Source: Bacillota bacterium (GTDB lineage: Bacteria; Bacillota_A; Clostridia; Lachnospirales; Lachnospiraceae). From it: a stretch of DNA of 12,874 bases. The position numbers were made by a program, and so were the translations under genes. The DNA lies in assembly GCA_023443925.1 (NCBI GenBank), contig JAEZSL010000250.1, positions 1 to 12,874 of the forward strand. Reading direction: 5' to 3'. This document shows, piece after piece, positions 1 to 7,075 of the stretch. The notes beneath the pieces are model-generated. The model ran no database searches, was not told the origin of the DNA, and was given only the letters and a program-made list of their open reading frames with translations. Within the stretch, counting starts at the first letter, position 1. Each line of letters starts with the position of its first letter.

Positions 1-14
1 TTTCTGAATTTCAT
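1..14 (-). CDS. 5' end of an unidentified gene running off the left edge
   Basis: An ATG at 14-12 reads leftward as Met-Lys-Phe-Arg and leaves the window. It is preceded by AAAAGGAG (28-21) at a normal 6-base distance, an excellent Shine-Dalgarno sequence. Only the first codons are visible, so no function can be assigned. A TATAAT lies upstream at 64-59 on the same strand but has no convincing -35. The call rests only on the ribosome binding site plus start codon and on the gene-free AT-rich DNA upstream. Confidence 0.45.
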
Positions 15-375
15 AATAGTCTCCTTTTAACGGCTTAATTTTATTTAAGTCATTCCTAATTATAACTATCAAATTATTACAATTTTCGAACATGTATTAA
101 GATGAGGTAATAATCATTTAATAATTACGTAATAATTATATCATAGGATAAAGGAAAAAGCAAGCTATTAAAAGCCAATAAAACATTAATAATCCATAAA
201 TAAAATGCTAAATCAGTTTAAAAAAGTACAATATTCACCAAATATGCCCTTAAATTATGTTAAACAGGCGAAATACCCCGTTAAACAAATTGCAAATTTT
301 ATTAAATATATTACAGAAATTAATTAATAGAAGATAACTTCCGGCTTGCCCCTTAGATATTACTCAGTTAAGTTA
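15..375. other. AT-rich intergenic region, no gene seen
   Basis: This stretch between the left-edge gene and the rfb operon terminator contains no supported coding region on either strand. It holds a 10-bp palindrome ATTACGTAAT near 124-133 and two direct copies of GTTAAACA (259-266 and 280-287) exactly 21 bp apart. No strong promoter was recognised. Confidence 0.5.
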
Positions 376-435
376 ATAAAAGAGAAGCAGATAAGAAACA
401 ATCCCAAATGGTGCCGTTTCTTATCTGTTCCTCTT
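376..435 (-). terminator. Rho-independent terminator of the rfb operon
   Basis: A perfect 12-bp inverted repeat, CAGATAAGAAAC (388-399) and GTTTCTTATCTG (416-427), lies downstream of the rfbB stop. Outer AAGAG/CTCTT pairs extend it past a 3x3 internal loop. Read on the minus strand it is followed by the U-rich CTTCTCTTTTATT. The 16-nt loop is larger than usual. Confidence 0.7.
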
Positions 436-546
436 ATCCGCTGCCATATTTATTGTATTATCAATTTTGTTATCTATTAGTACTATAAATCTCCGGTCTT
501 GTTTCAATATTTAGGAAGATTACTATTATGATAAATCTCTGCCGGA

Positions 547-1620
547 CTACTGATACATATCCCGGTAATATTTCTGATAATCCCCGCTGGTTACGTGATC
601 CATCCACTCCTGGTTGTTCAGGTACCATTCAATAGTCAGGCGGATGCCCTTTGCAAACATGGTATCCGGTTCCCAACCGATTTCAGCTTTGATTTTATCC
701 GGTGCAATGGCATATCTTCTGTCATGGCCTTTCCTGTCTTCCACATACAAAATCAAATCCTTGTTCAGATGAGCTTTTCTTGGATCATTCTCCGGCAGCA
801 GCTCTGCCAGTGTTTCGATAATCAGATTCACGATTTCTATATTCTGTTTTTCATTGTGGCCGCCGATATTATATACCTGACCAGTTCTCCCCTGTTCCAT
901 AACCATATCTATGGCTTTGGCATGGTCTGCAACATACAGCCAGTCCCTGACATTCTTTCCGTCTCCGTAAACAGGTAGTTTTTTACCGGTGAGGGCATTG
1001 TTAATCATAAGAGGAATTAACTTTTCAGGAAACTGGTAAGGTCCGTAATTATTGCTGCATCTGGTAATGTTAGCCGGAAAGTGAAAGGTATCTATGTACG
1101 CTTTTACCAGCATATCCGCAGATGCTTTACTGGCCGAATAGGGACTATGAGGGTCAATGGGGGTTGTTTCATAGAAATAACCGGATTCTTCCTCCAGGGA
1201 TCCGTATACTTCATCGGTTGATACCTGGAGATACTTTTTGTCTTCCAGATAACCGTCCTCTGTTTCCCATGCACACTTAGCTGCATCCAAAAGGTTTAAC
1301 GTACCGATTACATTGGTGCTTACAAATACCTGCGGATCTCTGATACTGCGGTCAACATGGCTCTCAGCGGCGAAATGTACAACCCTGTCAATATTATATT
1401 CCCTGAAAATTTGATGCATTGCTTCTTTATTGCAAATGTCTTCCTTAACAAATACATAATTCTCATAATCCTTAACAGAAACCAGATTTTCGAGATTACC
1501 GGCATAGGTTAAACTATCTACATTAATAATCCGAATCTCTTCCTTATATTTATCAAACATATATTGTATATAATTTGCACCGATAAATCCGGCTCCTCCG
1601 GTTACTAAATATGTTTTCAA
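547..1620 (-). CDS. rfbB: dTDP-glucose 4,6-dehydratase (RmlB)
   Basis: It converts dTDP-glucose to dTDP-4-keto-6-deoxyglucose with bound NAD+, the second step of cytoplasmic dTDP-L-rhamnose synthesis. It is an extended short-chain dehydrogenase. The Rossmann motif GGAGFIG sits near residues 8-14, the catalytic Thr-Asp-Glu in STDEVYG near 135-137, and the Tyr-x3-Lys pair in YSASK near 161-165. The conserved NNYGPYQFPEKLIPL segment follows. I start it at the TTG at 1620, giving 357 residues beginning MKTYLVTGG. An in-frame TTG at 1635 lies inside the Shine-Dalgarno TTGGAGG and cannot be the start; GGAGG is 8 bases from the chosen TTG. It is the last gene of the rfbACDB operon, 17 bp after rfbD, and is followed by a hairpin terminator. 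Length and motifs are normal. Confidence 0.96.
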   Translation of the reverse strand: MKTYLVTGGAGFIGANYIQYMFDKYKEEIRIINVDSLTYAGNLENLVSVKDYENYVFVKEDICNKEAMHQIFREYNIDRVVHFAAESHVDRSIRDPQVFVSTNVIGTLNLLDAAKCAWETEDGYLEDKKYLQVSTDEVYGSLEEESGYFYETTPIDPHSPYSASKASADMLVKAYIDTFHFPANITRCSNNYGPYQFPEKLIPLMINNALTGKKLPVYGDGKNVRDWLYVADHAKAIDMVMEQGRTGQVYNIGGHNEKQNIEIVNLIIETLAELLPENDPRKAHLNKDLILYVEDRKGHDRRYAIAPDKIKAEIGWEPDTMFAKGIRLTIEWYLNNQEWMDHVTSGDYQKYYRDMYQ

Positions 1621-1637
1621 TTTATTTACCTCCAATT

Positions 1638-2501
1638 TTATGATTCCATATATTCTTTCAGGGCATCCTTCCAGAATTTTAACGTATGTCCTGCTTCTGC
1701 CAGCCTCGTATTCTTAAGTACCGAATACTTAGGCCGCTTAGCCGGAGTTGGATATTCCTCCGTCGTAATCGGTATCACCTTAACTTCTTTTCCCGCCAGG
1801 CGGAAGATTTCAACTGCAAACTCATACCAGGTAGCAGTGCCTTCACAGACACCGTGATAAATCCCCTGTCCGTCCGTATCAATTAAAAAAGCTATGGCCC
1901 TGGCAAGTTCCAGAGCACTGGTGGGTGAACCGTATTGATCATTTACTACCCTGATTTCGCTGTTCTTTTCAGCCAGGGCAAGCATTGTCTTTACGAAATT
2001 CCTGCCGTCCCCGTACAGCCAGGCAGTCCGAATGATGTTATAATTTTCACACAGACTTTGAACAAATTCTTCCCCGGCAAGTTTCGTAGTTCCATATACC
2101 GTATTGGGACTGGTTACGGAATCTTCCGCAATGGGTAAATTTCCTTCCCCATTAAACACATAATCGGTGGAGATATGAATCAGCTTAGCTTCCAGAGCAG
2201 CGGCCGCTGCTGCCAGATTCTTTGGACCTATAGCATTCATACGGTATGCTTTTTCTTGTTCGCTTTCACATAAATCCACACCCGTATGTGCCGTACAATT
2301 TATAATGATCTCCGGTTTTATCTCCTGTATAAAATTCATCACTGCTACGGGATTGGTAATGTCCAAAATAATAGGACAATATGCGGTCGGTTCTCTCGAA
2401 CCCGTATTCACTATCGTCAGATCTGATCTTTCTTTCAGTACCTGGTTTAAGGCCTGCCCTAACTGACCGGAAGCACCGGTAATTACGATTCTTCGTTCCA
2501 T
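1638..2501 (-). CDS. rfbD: dTDP-4-dehydrorhamnose reductase (RmlD)
   Basis: This NAD(P)H-dependent short-chain dehydrogenase/reductase makes dTDP-L-rhamnose from dTDP-4-keto-L-rhamnose, the last step of the pathway. The N-terminal Rossmann motif is GASGQLG (residues 9-15), the active-site strand is ISTDYVF (110-116), and the catalytic pair is in YGTTK (Tyr136, Lys140). The start is the ATG at 2501, giving 287 residues (MERRIVITG), because AAGAGG is placed just upstream of it. An in-frame ATG 24 bases earlier lacks this spacing. The gene is the third of the operon, about 80 bp after rfbC and 17 bp before rfbB. No residues of the family core appear to be missing. Confidence 0.95.
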   Translation of the reverse strand: MERRIVITGASGQLGQALNQVLKERSDLTIVNTGSREPTAYCPIILDITNPVAVMNFIQEIKPEIIINCTAHTGVDLCESEQEKAYRMNAIGPKNLAAAAAALEAKLIHISTDYVFNGEGNLPIAEDSVTSPNTVYGTTKLAGEEFVQSLCENYNIIRTAWLYGDGRNFVKTMLALAEKNSEIRVVNDQYGSPTSALELARAIAFLIDTDGQGIYHGVCEGTATWYEFAVEIFRLAGKEVKVIPITTEEYPTPAKRPKYSVLKNTRLAEAGHTLKFWKDALKEYMES

Positions 2502-2581
2502 CTTAACCTCTTTTCTGCACCACAAAGGGTTATTTCTTTAATCCCACCCCATATGAAATATTCCTTAATCTTATGCAGCTT

Positions 2582-3133
2582 TTAGTTGTTTAATTCACAA
2601 AATCTGAGTTGTTTTGTATCTTTCTCCGACAGTGTTAACGAAACCCCTTCATCCAACGGCCAGTCTATATCCAGATCCGGATCATTCCACATGATTCCGC
2701 CTTCGTCTTCCGGGTGATAAAAATCGGTACACTTATATGCAAATTCCGCTTCTTCCGACAAAACAAGAAAGCCATGGGCAAATCCTACCGGTATATAAAA
2801 TTCTCTTTTATTTTCATCCGATAGGATTACCCCCTGCCATTTACCATAGGTTTGCGATTCAGGACGTAAATCAACCGCAACGTCGAATACCTGCCCTTTT
2901 AATACCCGTACCAATTTTCCCTGGGGATTATTCTTCTGGAAATGAAGACCTCTTAAGACTCCTTTTCCGGACATGGACTGATTATCCTGAACAAATACCT
3001 GGTCAAGTCCTGCTGCTTTAAAATCTTCATAATTATAGGTTTCCATAAAATAACCGCGGCTGTCCCCGAAGCATTTCGGTTCAATAATATACAAACCTTC
3101 TATATCACATTTTATAAAATTAAATTGTCCCAT
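2582..3133 (-). CDS. rfbC: dTDP-4-dehydrorhamnose 3,5-epimerase (RmlC)
   Basis: This cupin-fold enzyme epimerises C3 and C5 of dTDP-4-keto-6-deoxyglucose, the third step of dTDP-rhamnose synthesis. At 183 residues it has the usual family length. Visible signatures are DSRGYFMETYN near 24-34, the LRGLHFQ motif holding the catalytic His64, the QGKLVRVLKG strand (71-80), and the FAYKCTDFY segment with the conserved Tyr133. The IPVGFAHGFLVLSE stretch is typical of RmlC. AGGAGA lies 6-7 bases before the ATG. It is the second gene of the operon. The 157-bp gap separating it from rfbA is unusually long for this operon and contains several inverted repeats. Confidence 0.95.
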   Translation of the reverse strand: MGQFNFIKCDIEGLYIIEPKCFGDSRGYFMETYNYEDFKAAGLDQVFVQDNQSMSGKGVLRGLHFQKNNPQGKLVRVLKGQVFDVAVDLRPESQTYGKWQGVILSDENKREFYIPVGFAHGFLVLSEEAEFAYKCTDFYHPEDEGGIMWNDPDLDIDWPLDEGVSLTLSEKDTKQLRFCELNN

Positions 3134-3290
3134 AAATTCTCCTGCCGTATATTATGATCTTGGCCTTTATGACAGAAATCACCTGTTAACAGATGTTTTA
3201 CTGCCTGACAAAAGACATTTTTTCTAAGCCACTGTCTGATCAGTGATTTACACTGCCACAACGATTTTTTGTGGTGAATCAGTTTTTTGT
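3134..3290 (-). promoter_or_regulatory. Inverted-repeat-rich gap between rfbA and rfbC
   Basis: This gap holds several short dyads: CTGTTAACAG (perfect 10-bp palindrome near 3185-3194), CACTG/CAGTG around the CTGATCAG at about 3236-3243, and CCACAA/TTGTGG near 3256-3274, which sits within weaker TGATT/AATCA pairing. None is followed by a clear U-tract on the minus strand. It may be an RNA processing or partial attenuation region. No convincing promoter was found. Confidence 0.3.
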
Positions 3291-4160
3291 TTACAAACCA
3301 TTTGCTACTTCTGCCATATACTTGCCGTACTCGGTTTTTAACATAGGCTCCGCAAGCTTTAACAGCTGTTCCCTGGTAATATATCCTTTTTTAAATGCAA
3401 TTTCTTCAATACAGGATATATATAAGCCCTGCCTTTTTTGTATGGAAGCCACATAGTTTGAAGCATCCAGCAGAGAATCATGATTGCCCGTATCAAGCCA
3501 GGCCATACCGCGCCCGAGGGTTTCCACTTTTAAATCTCCTGCTTTAAGATATGCATTATTTACTGCTGTAATTTCAAGTTCACCCCGATCGGAGGGTTTA
3601 ATGTTTTTAGCGATCTCAATTACCCGGTTATCATAGAAATACAGACCCGGTACTGCAAAATTGGATTTTGGTTTCACGGGTTTTTCTTCGATGGAAATTG
3701 CATTGCCTTCATCATCAAACTCCACTACACCATAAGCTTTTGGTTCCCGTACATAATAACCGAATATGGTGGCTCCATGTTCTCTTTCCGAGGCCTTCTG
3801 CAAAGTTGCGGAAAAACTTCTGCCATAAAAAATATTATCACCCAGAATCAAACAAACCTTGTCATTGCCAATAAAATTTTCTCCTATGATGAAAGCTTCT
3901 GCCAAACCTCTGGGCTCATCCTGCACTTCATAGGTAAAAGACATCCCCAGCCTGCTTCCATCTCCCAGCAGCTCTTCAAATACAGGAAGATCTCTGGGGG
4001 TTGATATAATCAGCACTTCTCTGATACCTGCCAGCATAAGGATGGAAAGCGGGTAATAAATCATTGGTTTATCATAAATCGGAAGTATTTGCTTTGAAAC
4101 TGCCTTTGTAACCGGGTACAATCTTGTTCCGGAACCGCCGGCCAGAATAATCCCTTTCAT
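3291..4160 (-). CDS. rfbA: Glucose-1-phosphate thymidylyltransferase (RmlA)
   Basis: It couples glucose-1-phosphate and dTTP to form dTDP-glucose and pyrophosphate, the committed first step of dTDP-rhamnose synthesis and the usual feedback control point. The nucleotidyltransferase signature GGSGTRLYP occupies residues 8-16, followed by the conserved [17 protein letters not shown]. The metal-binding LGDNIFYG has Asp107, and EEKP lies near 157-160. The protein is 289 residues, the normal length for the class. I use the ATG at 4160 with AGGAGG 8 bases upstream; the TTG directly before it is a less likely start. It is the first gene of the rfbACDB operon, with a promoter at 4273-4301 and a leader of about 106 nt. 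Confidence 0.96.
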   Translation of the reverse strand: MKGIILAGGSGTRLYPVTKAVSKQILPIYDKPMIYYPLSILMLAGIREVLIISTPRDLPVFEELLGDGSRLGMSFTYEVQDEPRGLAEAFIIGENFIGNDKVCLILGDNIFYGRSFSATLQKASEREHGATIFGYYVREPKAYGVVEFDDEGNAISIEEKPVKPKSNFAVPGLYFYDNRVIEIAKNIKPSDRGELEITAVNNAYLKAGDLKVETLGRGMAWLDTGNHDSLLDASNYVASIQKRQGLYISCIEEIAFKKGYITREQLLKLAEPMLKTEYGKYMAEVANGL

Positions 4161-4272
4161 CAATAAATCCTCCTATAGCAATCGTTTTGATCTACTTTTT
4201 TATATTATTTGGTAATTCAGTTTATTTTACCACATATTTATAAAAAAATCTTTTACTTTTTATAATTAAGCT

Positions 4273-4301
4273 ATTTTATCTGTTTTTCTGTATATTTTCA
4301 A
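4273..4301 (-). promoter_or_regulatory. Sigma-A-type promoter of the rfbACDB operon
   Basis: On the minus strand TTGAAA (4301-4296) and TAAAAT (4278-4273) are separated by exactly 17 bp, each matching five of six consensus positions. Transcription would begin near 4266. The rest of the 4161-4436 gap is AT-rich, with one small hairpin in the predicted leader (TGGTAA/TTACCA, about 4209-4233) and no gene. Confidence 0.65.
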
Positions 4302-4436
4302 TAGTCAGCATTGGTTTTACACTGACTGCTTGATATTCCTATCGGCAGAAACAGAAATCTCATTTATTATATTCCGCTCCGTCTCATCCATTGCTTCTTT
4401 TTATGTAATTTTCCTCATATCTTTTAAAAGAATGAG

Positions 4437-4483
4437 CGGTAAAAAGAAAACGACACCAGATAATTTATGATATCAGATGTCGT
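4437..4483 (-). terminator. Rho-independent terminator of the VOC-family gene
   Basis: Arms at 4450-4462 and 4471-4483 pair at 11 of 13 positions around an 8-nt loop, with ACGACA/TGTCGT at the base. On the minus strand the hairpin is followed immediately by TTTTCTTTTT. It lies 46 bp past the stop of the VOC-family gene, isolating that gene from the rfb operon. Confidence 0.85.
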
Positions 4484-4529
4484 ACTGATTTGATCTTTAA
4501 TTGGAAATTATTAGCACCCTTTTATGCTA

Positions 4530-4910
4530 TCAGGCGCTTACCATAAACCCCCAAATGACCCCGAATTTATCCATAAAATTACCTACCAGTTTGCTATATG
4601 AAGTTTCAGCGAATGGAGCAGAAAGGCTTCCCTCTGCCTTTAAAATTTCATAACAGGCAAGCAATTCTTCTGAAGTCTGAAACGTAATTACCAAATGCAC
4701 AGCTCCACAATCAAGCGTTTTATTTTTGTTACCAAATGCATCATTTAAAAACACTTCCATACCATGTATATTCATAGCAGCATGAGCAATTTTTTTACCA
4801 TCGGGCATGTAATCAATTGATTCCGCTTTTACTTTTGTGCAAAACGCTCTTCCATACAAGTCAATCGCTTCTTTGCAATTACCGCCTAAATGTAAATGAG
4901 GTATAAGCAT
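4530..4910 (-). CDS. VOC/PhnB-like glyoxalase-fold protein
   Basis: This 126-residue protein resembles the PhnB-like (3-demethylubiquinone methyltransferase-like) branch of the vicinal-oxygen-chelate superfamily. The N-terminal strand MLIPHLHLGGNCKEAIDLY, the IAHAAMNIHGMEVFLND segment (about 41-57), a second half with VHLVITFQTSEELLACYEIL, and the closing DKFGVIWGFMV are characteristic. Members are typically cytoplasmic homodimers; the substrate cannot be predicted. I start it at the ATG at 4910, because GGAGG is about 8 bases upstream, rather than at an ATG 30 bases earlier. It is a single-gene unit with its own promoter (4976-5004) and terminator. A tandem repeat array abuts the promoter. 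Confidence 0.85.
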   Translation of the reverse strand: MLIPHLHLGGNCKEAIDLYGRAFCTKVKAESIDYMPDGKKIAHAAMNIHGMEVFLNDAFGNKNKTLDCGAVHLVITFQTSEELLACYEILKAEGSLSAPFAETSYSKLVGNFMDKFGVIWGFMVSA

Positions 4911-4975
4911 ATATATTTCCTCCGCTAATATAGTAATCAATAACCAAACTATTTGTTAAAATTTAGATTTATTTA

Positions 4976-5004
4976 ATTATAGCAGAGAAGAGTGTGCGCT
5001 TCAA
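4976..5004 (-). promoter_or_regulatory. Promoter of the VOC-family gene
   Basis: On the minus strand TTGAAG (5004-4999) and a perfect TATAAT (4981-4976) are spaced 17 bp, about 65 bp before the start codon. The -35 hexamer begins only 5 bp from the first unit of the 27-bp tandem array, so the array occupies the activator/UP-element zone of this promoter. Confidence 0.75.
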
Positions 5005-5008
5005 GATT

Positions 5009-5205
5009 TTAATAACTTTATCTGCAGACTGAATCTTAATAACTTTGACTGAAGTCAGAATATTAATAACTTTGTCTACAGTCTGAATCTTTTTAACTTT
5101 GACTGCAGTCTGAATATTAATATCTTGTCCGCAGTCTGAATCTTAATATCTTGTCCGCAGTCTGAATCTTTTTAACTTTGTCCGCAGTCTGAATCTTTTT
5201 AAGGT
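5009..5205. repeat. Tandem array of seven 26-27 bp repeats plus a partial unit
   Basis: Units begin at 5009, 5036, 5063, 5090, 5117, 5143 and 5169. Five are 27 bp and two (5117, 5143) are 26 bp; a partial eighth starts at 5196. The pattern is TTAATAAC-TTTGTCCGCAGTC-TGAATC. Most units carry a short dyad at the centre (GACTGCAGTC in its best form). Units differ by point changes and by TTAATA versus TTTTTA starts. There is no unique spacer, so it is not CRISPR, and the mixed lengths exclude a coding repeat. It fills the space between the DUF454 stop and the VOC gene promoter. Confidence 0.92.
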
Positions 5206-5213
5206 TAATTTCC

Positions 5214-5579
5214 CTAGCTTCTCGTTTTAAGCTTACCAATATGAATTGTCACACATATGCCAATAAAGGTTAATAAGACCGTTAGAAAAAGCGTCTTTAT
5301 TAATACCATGGAAATTATAAGACCGGTCCATAAAAAGAAGATGGCACGGATTTTGACTATTCTCGGCACTCCTGTTTTATGGCGGTAATTTTCAATATAA
5401 CTTCCAAAATACCGGTTTCTCATTAATATGGCTTCCATTCTGGGACTGCCTGCCGAAAAACAGCCTGCTGCCAGCAGGAAAAAGGGGGTGGTCGGCAAGA
5501 CCGGCAGAAAAATCCCTGCCGTCCCCAGTGACAGAGACAAAAATCCAACTATAGTCAGTAATATATTTTTAATGTTCAT
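5214..5579 (-). CDS. DUF454 (YbaN-family) inner membrane protein
   Basis: This 121-residue protein matches the DUF454/YbaN family. It opens with a hydrophobic helix (about 6-24) followed by the family signature GTAGIFLPVLPTTPFFLLAAGCF (about 19-41). A basic cytoplasmic segment RNRYFGSYIENYRHKTGVPR (about 54-73) comes next, then one or two closely packed helices from about 78 to 115. It is an integral membrane protein whose biochemical role is not established. GGGAG lies 6 bases before the ATG. The leader has two hairpins followed by GATGGGAGT, the same layout as the repeated cassette ahead of the DUF1858 gene at 7306. No separate strong promoter was found, so it may depend on read-through past the 5611-5645 hairpin. 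Confidence 0.88.
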   Translation of the reverse strand: MNIKNILLTIVGFLSLSLGTAGIFLPVLPTTPFFLLAAGCFSAGSPRMEAILMRNRYFGSYIENYRHKTGVPRIVKIRAIFFLWTGLIISMVLIKTLFLTVLLTFIGICVTIHIGKLKTRS

Positions 5580-5640
5580 GACTTACTCCCATCCACGTGC
5601 TTTGGCACGCATTAAAAAGTTGAAAGTGTTTATCTTTCAA
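5569..5640 (-). other. Possible 23-codon leader ORF before the DUF454 gene
   Basis: On the minus strand AAGGGG is followed 5 bases later by TTG-AAA and 23 codons to a TAA that overlaps the first codons of the DUF454 gene in another frame. The ORF spans both leader hairpins. The same SD-TTG-AAA opening and the same 23-codon length occur in the cassette copy at 8330-8400. Expression is inference; the similarity could reflect shared RNA structure only. Confidence 0.25.
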
Positions 5641-5645
5641 CTTTT
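5580..5645 (-). promoter_or_regulatory. Two-hairpin leader of DUF454, doubling as terminator for the DUF438 gene
   Basis: Hairpin 1 is a perfect 12-bp stem, AAAAGTTGAAAG / CTTTCAACTTTT (5615-5626 and 5634-5645), followed on the minus strand by TTTTTAAT, so it can act as an intrinsic terminator for the DUF438 gene ending at 5704. Hairpin 2 is CGTGC-N4-GCACG (5596-5609), followed by GGATGGGAGT and the DUF454 start. Order, stem-loop types and SD parallel the cassette at 7311-7381 although the sequence has diverged. Confidence 0.6.
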
Positions 5646-5660
5646 CCCCTTTCTGGCTTT

Positions 5661-5684
5661 GGGACCTGGAATCAGCCAGGTCCC
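5661..5684. repeat. Perfect inverted repeat after the DUF438 gene
   Basis: GGGACCTGG (5661-5669) and CCAGGTCCC (5676-5684) form a 9-bp GC-rich stem with a 6-nt loop, 20 bp past the DUF438 stop. No T-run follows directly, so it is more likely an mRNA 3'-end stabiliser or the first half of a double terminator with the 5615-5645 hairpin. Confidence 0.7.
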
Positions 5685-5703
5685 TGGTCTATTCTTATTT
5701 TTA

Positions 5704-6918
5704 CTAGTCCTGGGCTACCAGTCTTTTCTCACCGGTTATCTCCTGAATCGGTTTAATATCCTGGGTCACTTCCAGTACCCCCAGATATTGACCTTCTTCG
5801 CTGCGGACTGCGTAATAACGAATTAAAATATACTTATCTCCCATTTTAATCCAAAAATCTTCGTGATCTTTTTTACCGCTCTTAAAATCTGCTACAATCT
5901 GTTCTACTATATGGACACTTGCCGGCGGATGGCAGTTGGAGACATTCCGTCCGATTACTGCTTTTGTACGGGGAAAAACACGCTCGGAGCTCTGGGAGAA
6001 ATATTTTACCACATCATCCTTATCAACAAAAGTAATATCAAAGGGCAGGGTATTCAGTAACTGGATTAGTTCTTCCGTTCTGAAAACTCCGGTGGGCAGG
6101 GTTATGACTCCCGCTTCTTTCTTTTCTTCCTTAATTTCAGCCTGATACCCCGCCACCGGATTCCACACCGGAACCTTTTCTACCAGAAAACCGATCTCTC
6201 CGCTTTCTTCCGCAATCTTCTTCCATTCATCCTGGGTAAGAGTCTCTAATAGCATAGGGAGAAGAATGTTTTCTTCTTTAAAGATCATTTCCTGAATTTT
6301 CTCTACCAGAGCATTCATTTTATCCTTTGCCTCTTCCATGCTGAAGTCTTGTGTTTTTTCTATTATAACATGCTGAACTGCCTTTAGCATATCCCTGATT
6401 TCGTCATCCACTCCCCACATAACCTTCGGCGGGGCAGTAATTCCGTATTGCTCCATATAAGGGAAGAACAGGTTCTCTTTTTTTGAATAATGCAGATCGA
6501 TCCTGGATAGATTATCCAGACCTTCCTTTAAGGATAAAAGATCCTGGTTTTCATTTTTCCCCTCCAGAAAAGGTTTTATCTGTTTTTCCAGGATTCTTTC
6601 AATGGCACGATTTTCCCGAATCAAGGTATTGGCCGGATGTCCGGGTATCTGGGTCTGATCGGAAGGCTGGTGGATTTCTTCTATGGTTCCTTTAAACACT
6701 GCCGCATGGACATCACACAGCCTCTGAATTTCAGCTACGGGTAAGCCCTCTGCAATAAGAGCTGCCTCTGCTTCGGATATTTCTGTTGCGGATACTCCGC
6801 TAAAAGCCGCTTCAAACTCCTGCTTTACTTCATCTACGGTTTTTCCTTCATGAAGCTTTGATATTACCTGTTTAATCACATTTTGCCGGTATTCCCTGTT
6901 ATTAATACTTTCACTCAT
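5704..6918 (-). CDS. DUF438-hemerythrin-PAS protein
   Basis: This 404-residue cytoplasmic protein has three parts. The N-terminal DUF438 domain (about 1-80) shows LHEGKTVDEVKQEF and AEGLPVAEIQRLCDVHAAVF with a Cys68-x2-His71 pair. A hemerythrin-like HHE helical bundle (about 90-245) has His94 in HPANTLIREN, His143 in DLHYSKKENLFFPYM and a KEENILLPM motif near 214-222. The C-terminal PAS domain of the DUF438-associated type (about 283-392) has an NCHPP motif at 328-332. Family members are thought to bind a non-haem di-iron or other redox centre and sense O2, NO or redox state; no catalytic role is proven. AGGAGG precedes the ATG. The gene is 157 bp downstream of the DUF1858 gene; these two domains are often fused in other bacteria, which supports a shared job. 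It probably acts with the RIC protein. Confidence 0.88.
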   Translation of the reverse strand: MSESINNREYRQNVIKQVISKLHEGKTVDEVKQEFEAAFSGVSATEISEAEAALIAEGLPVAEIQRLCDVHAAVFKGTIEEIHQPSDQTQIPGHPANTLIRENRAIERILEKQIKPFLEGKNENQDLLSLKEGLDNLSRIDLHYSKKENLFFPYMEQYGITAPPKVMWGVDDEIRDMLKAVQHVIIEKTQDFSMEEAKDKMNALVEKIQEMIFKEENILLPMLLETLTQDEWKKIAEESGEIGFLVEKVPVWNPVAGYQAEIKEEKKEAGVITLPTGVFRTEELIQLLNTLPFDITFVDKDDVVKYFSQSSERVFPRTKAVIGRNVSNCHPPASVHIVEQIVADFKSGKKDHEDFWIKMGDKYILIRYYAVRSEEGQYLGVLEVTQDIKPIQEITGEKRLVAQD

Positions 6919-6983
6919 ATTGTTTCCTCCTGACTACACTTCCTAATTTTGTTCATTCTTCGCTTAGAATATTCTTATACTCT

Positions 6984-6989
6984 ATTATA
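6984..6989 (-). promoter_or_regulatory. Possible -10 element for the DUF438 gene
   Basis: A perfect TATAAT (6989-6984) lies 65 bp before the start codon on the minus strand, but no -35 resembling TTGACA occurs 16-18 bp upstream. If real, the promoter would need an activator. A compact dyad TGAT-T-ATCA (7025-7033) is nearby but not at a standard activator distance. Confidence 0.35.
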
Positions 6990-7075
6990 TCTGACAATAC
7001 TATTTGTTTATGGATTCGGTGAAATGATTATCAAAGAGTCTTTTTTATTCTGAACCATATGCACCATTCACTGCA

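Noticed and set aside
595..978. Plus-strand open frame opposite rfbB, and similar plus-strand frames opposite rfbD, rfbC, rfbA, DUF438 and flavodiiron genes
   Set aside because: They are antisense to well-supported genes, have no SD or promoter and resemble no family.
1621..1635. Upstream TTG start for rfbB
   Set aside because: It lies within TTGGAGG, the ribosome binding site for the TTG at 1620, which gives the usual RmlB N-terminus.
5009..5205. CRISPR array
   Set aside because: The 26-27 bp units are directly adjacent with no unique spacers, and no cas genes are present.
5661..5684. T-box or riboswitch
   Set aside because: It is a lone GC hairpin 20 bp after a stop codon with no further conserved leader elements.
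5428..5826. 132-codon plus-strand frame across the DUF454/DUF438 junction
   Set aside because: It is antisense to two recognisable genes and to the hairpins between them, with no ribosome binding site.
7021..7034. FNR-type site for the DUF438 promoter
   Set aside because: The dyad is TGAT-T-ATCA with a 1-base centre instead of 4, and it is not at a class I or II distance from the TATAAT at 6984-6989.
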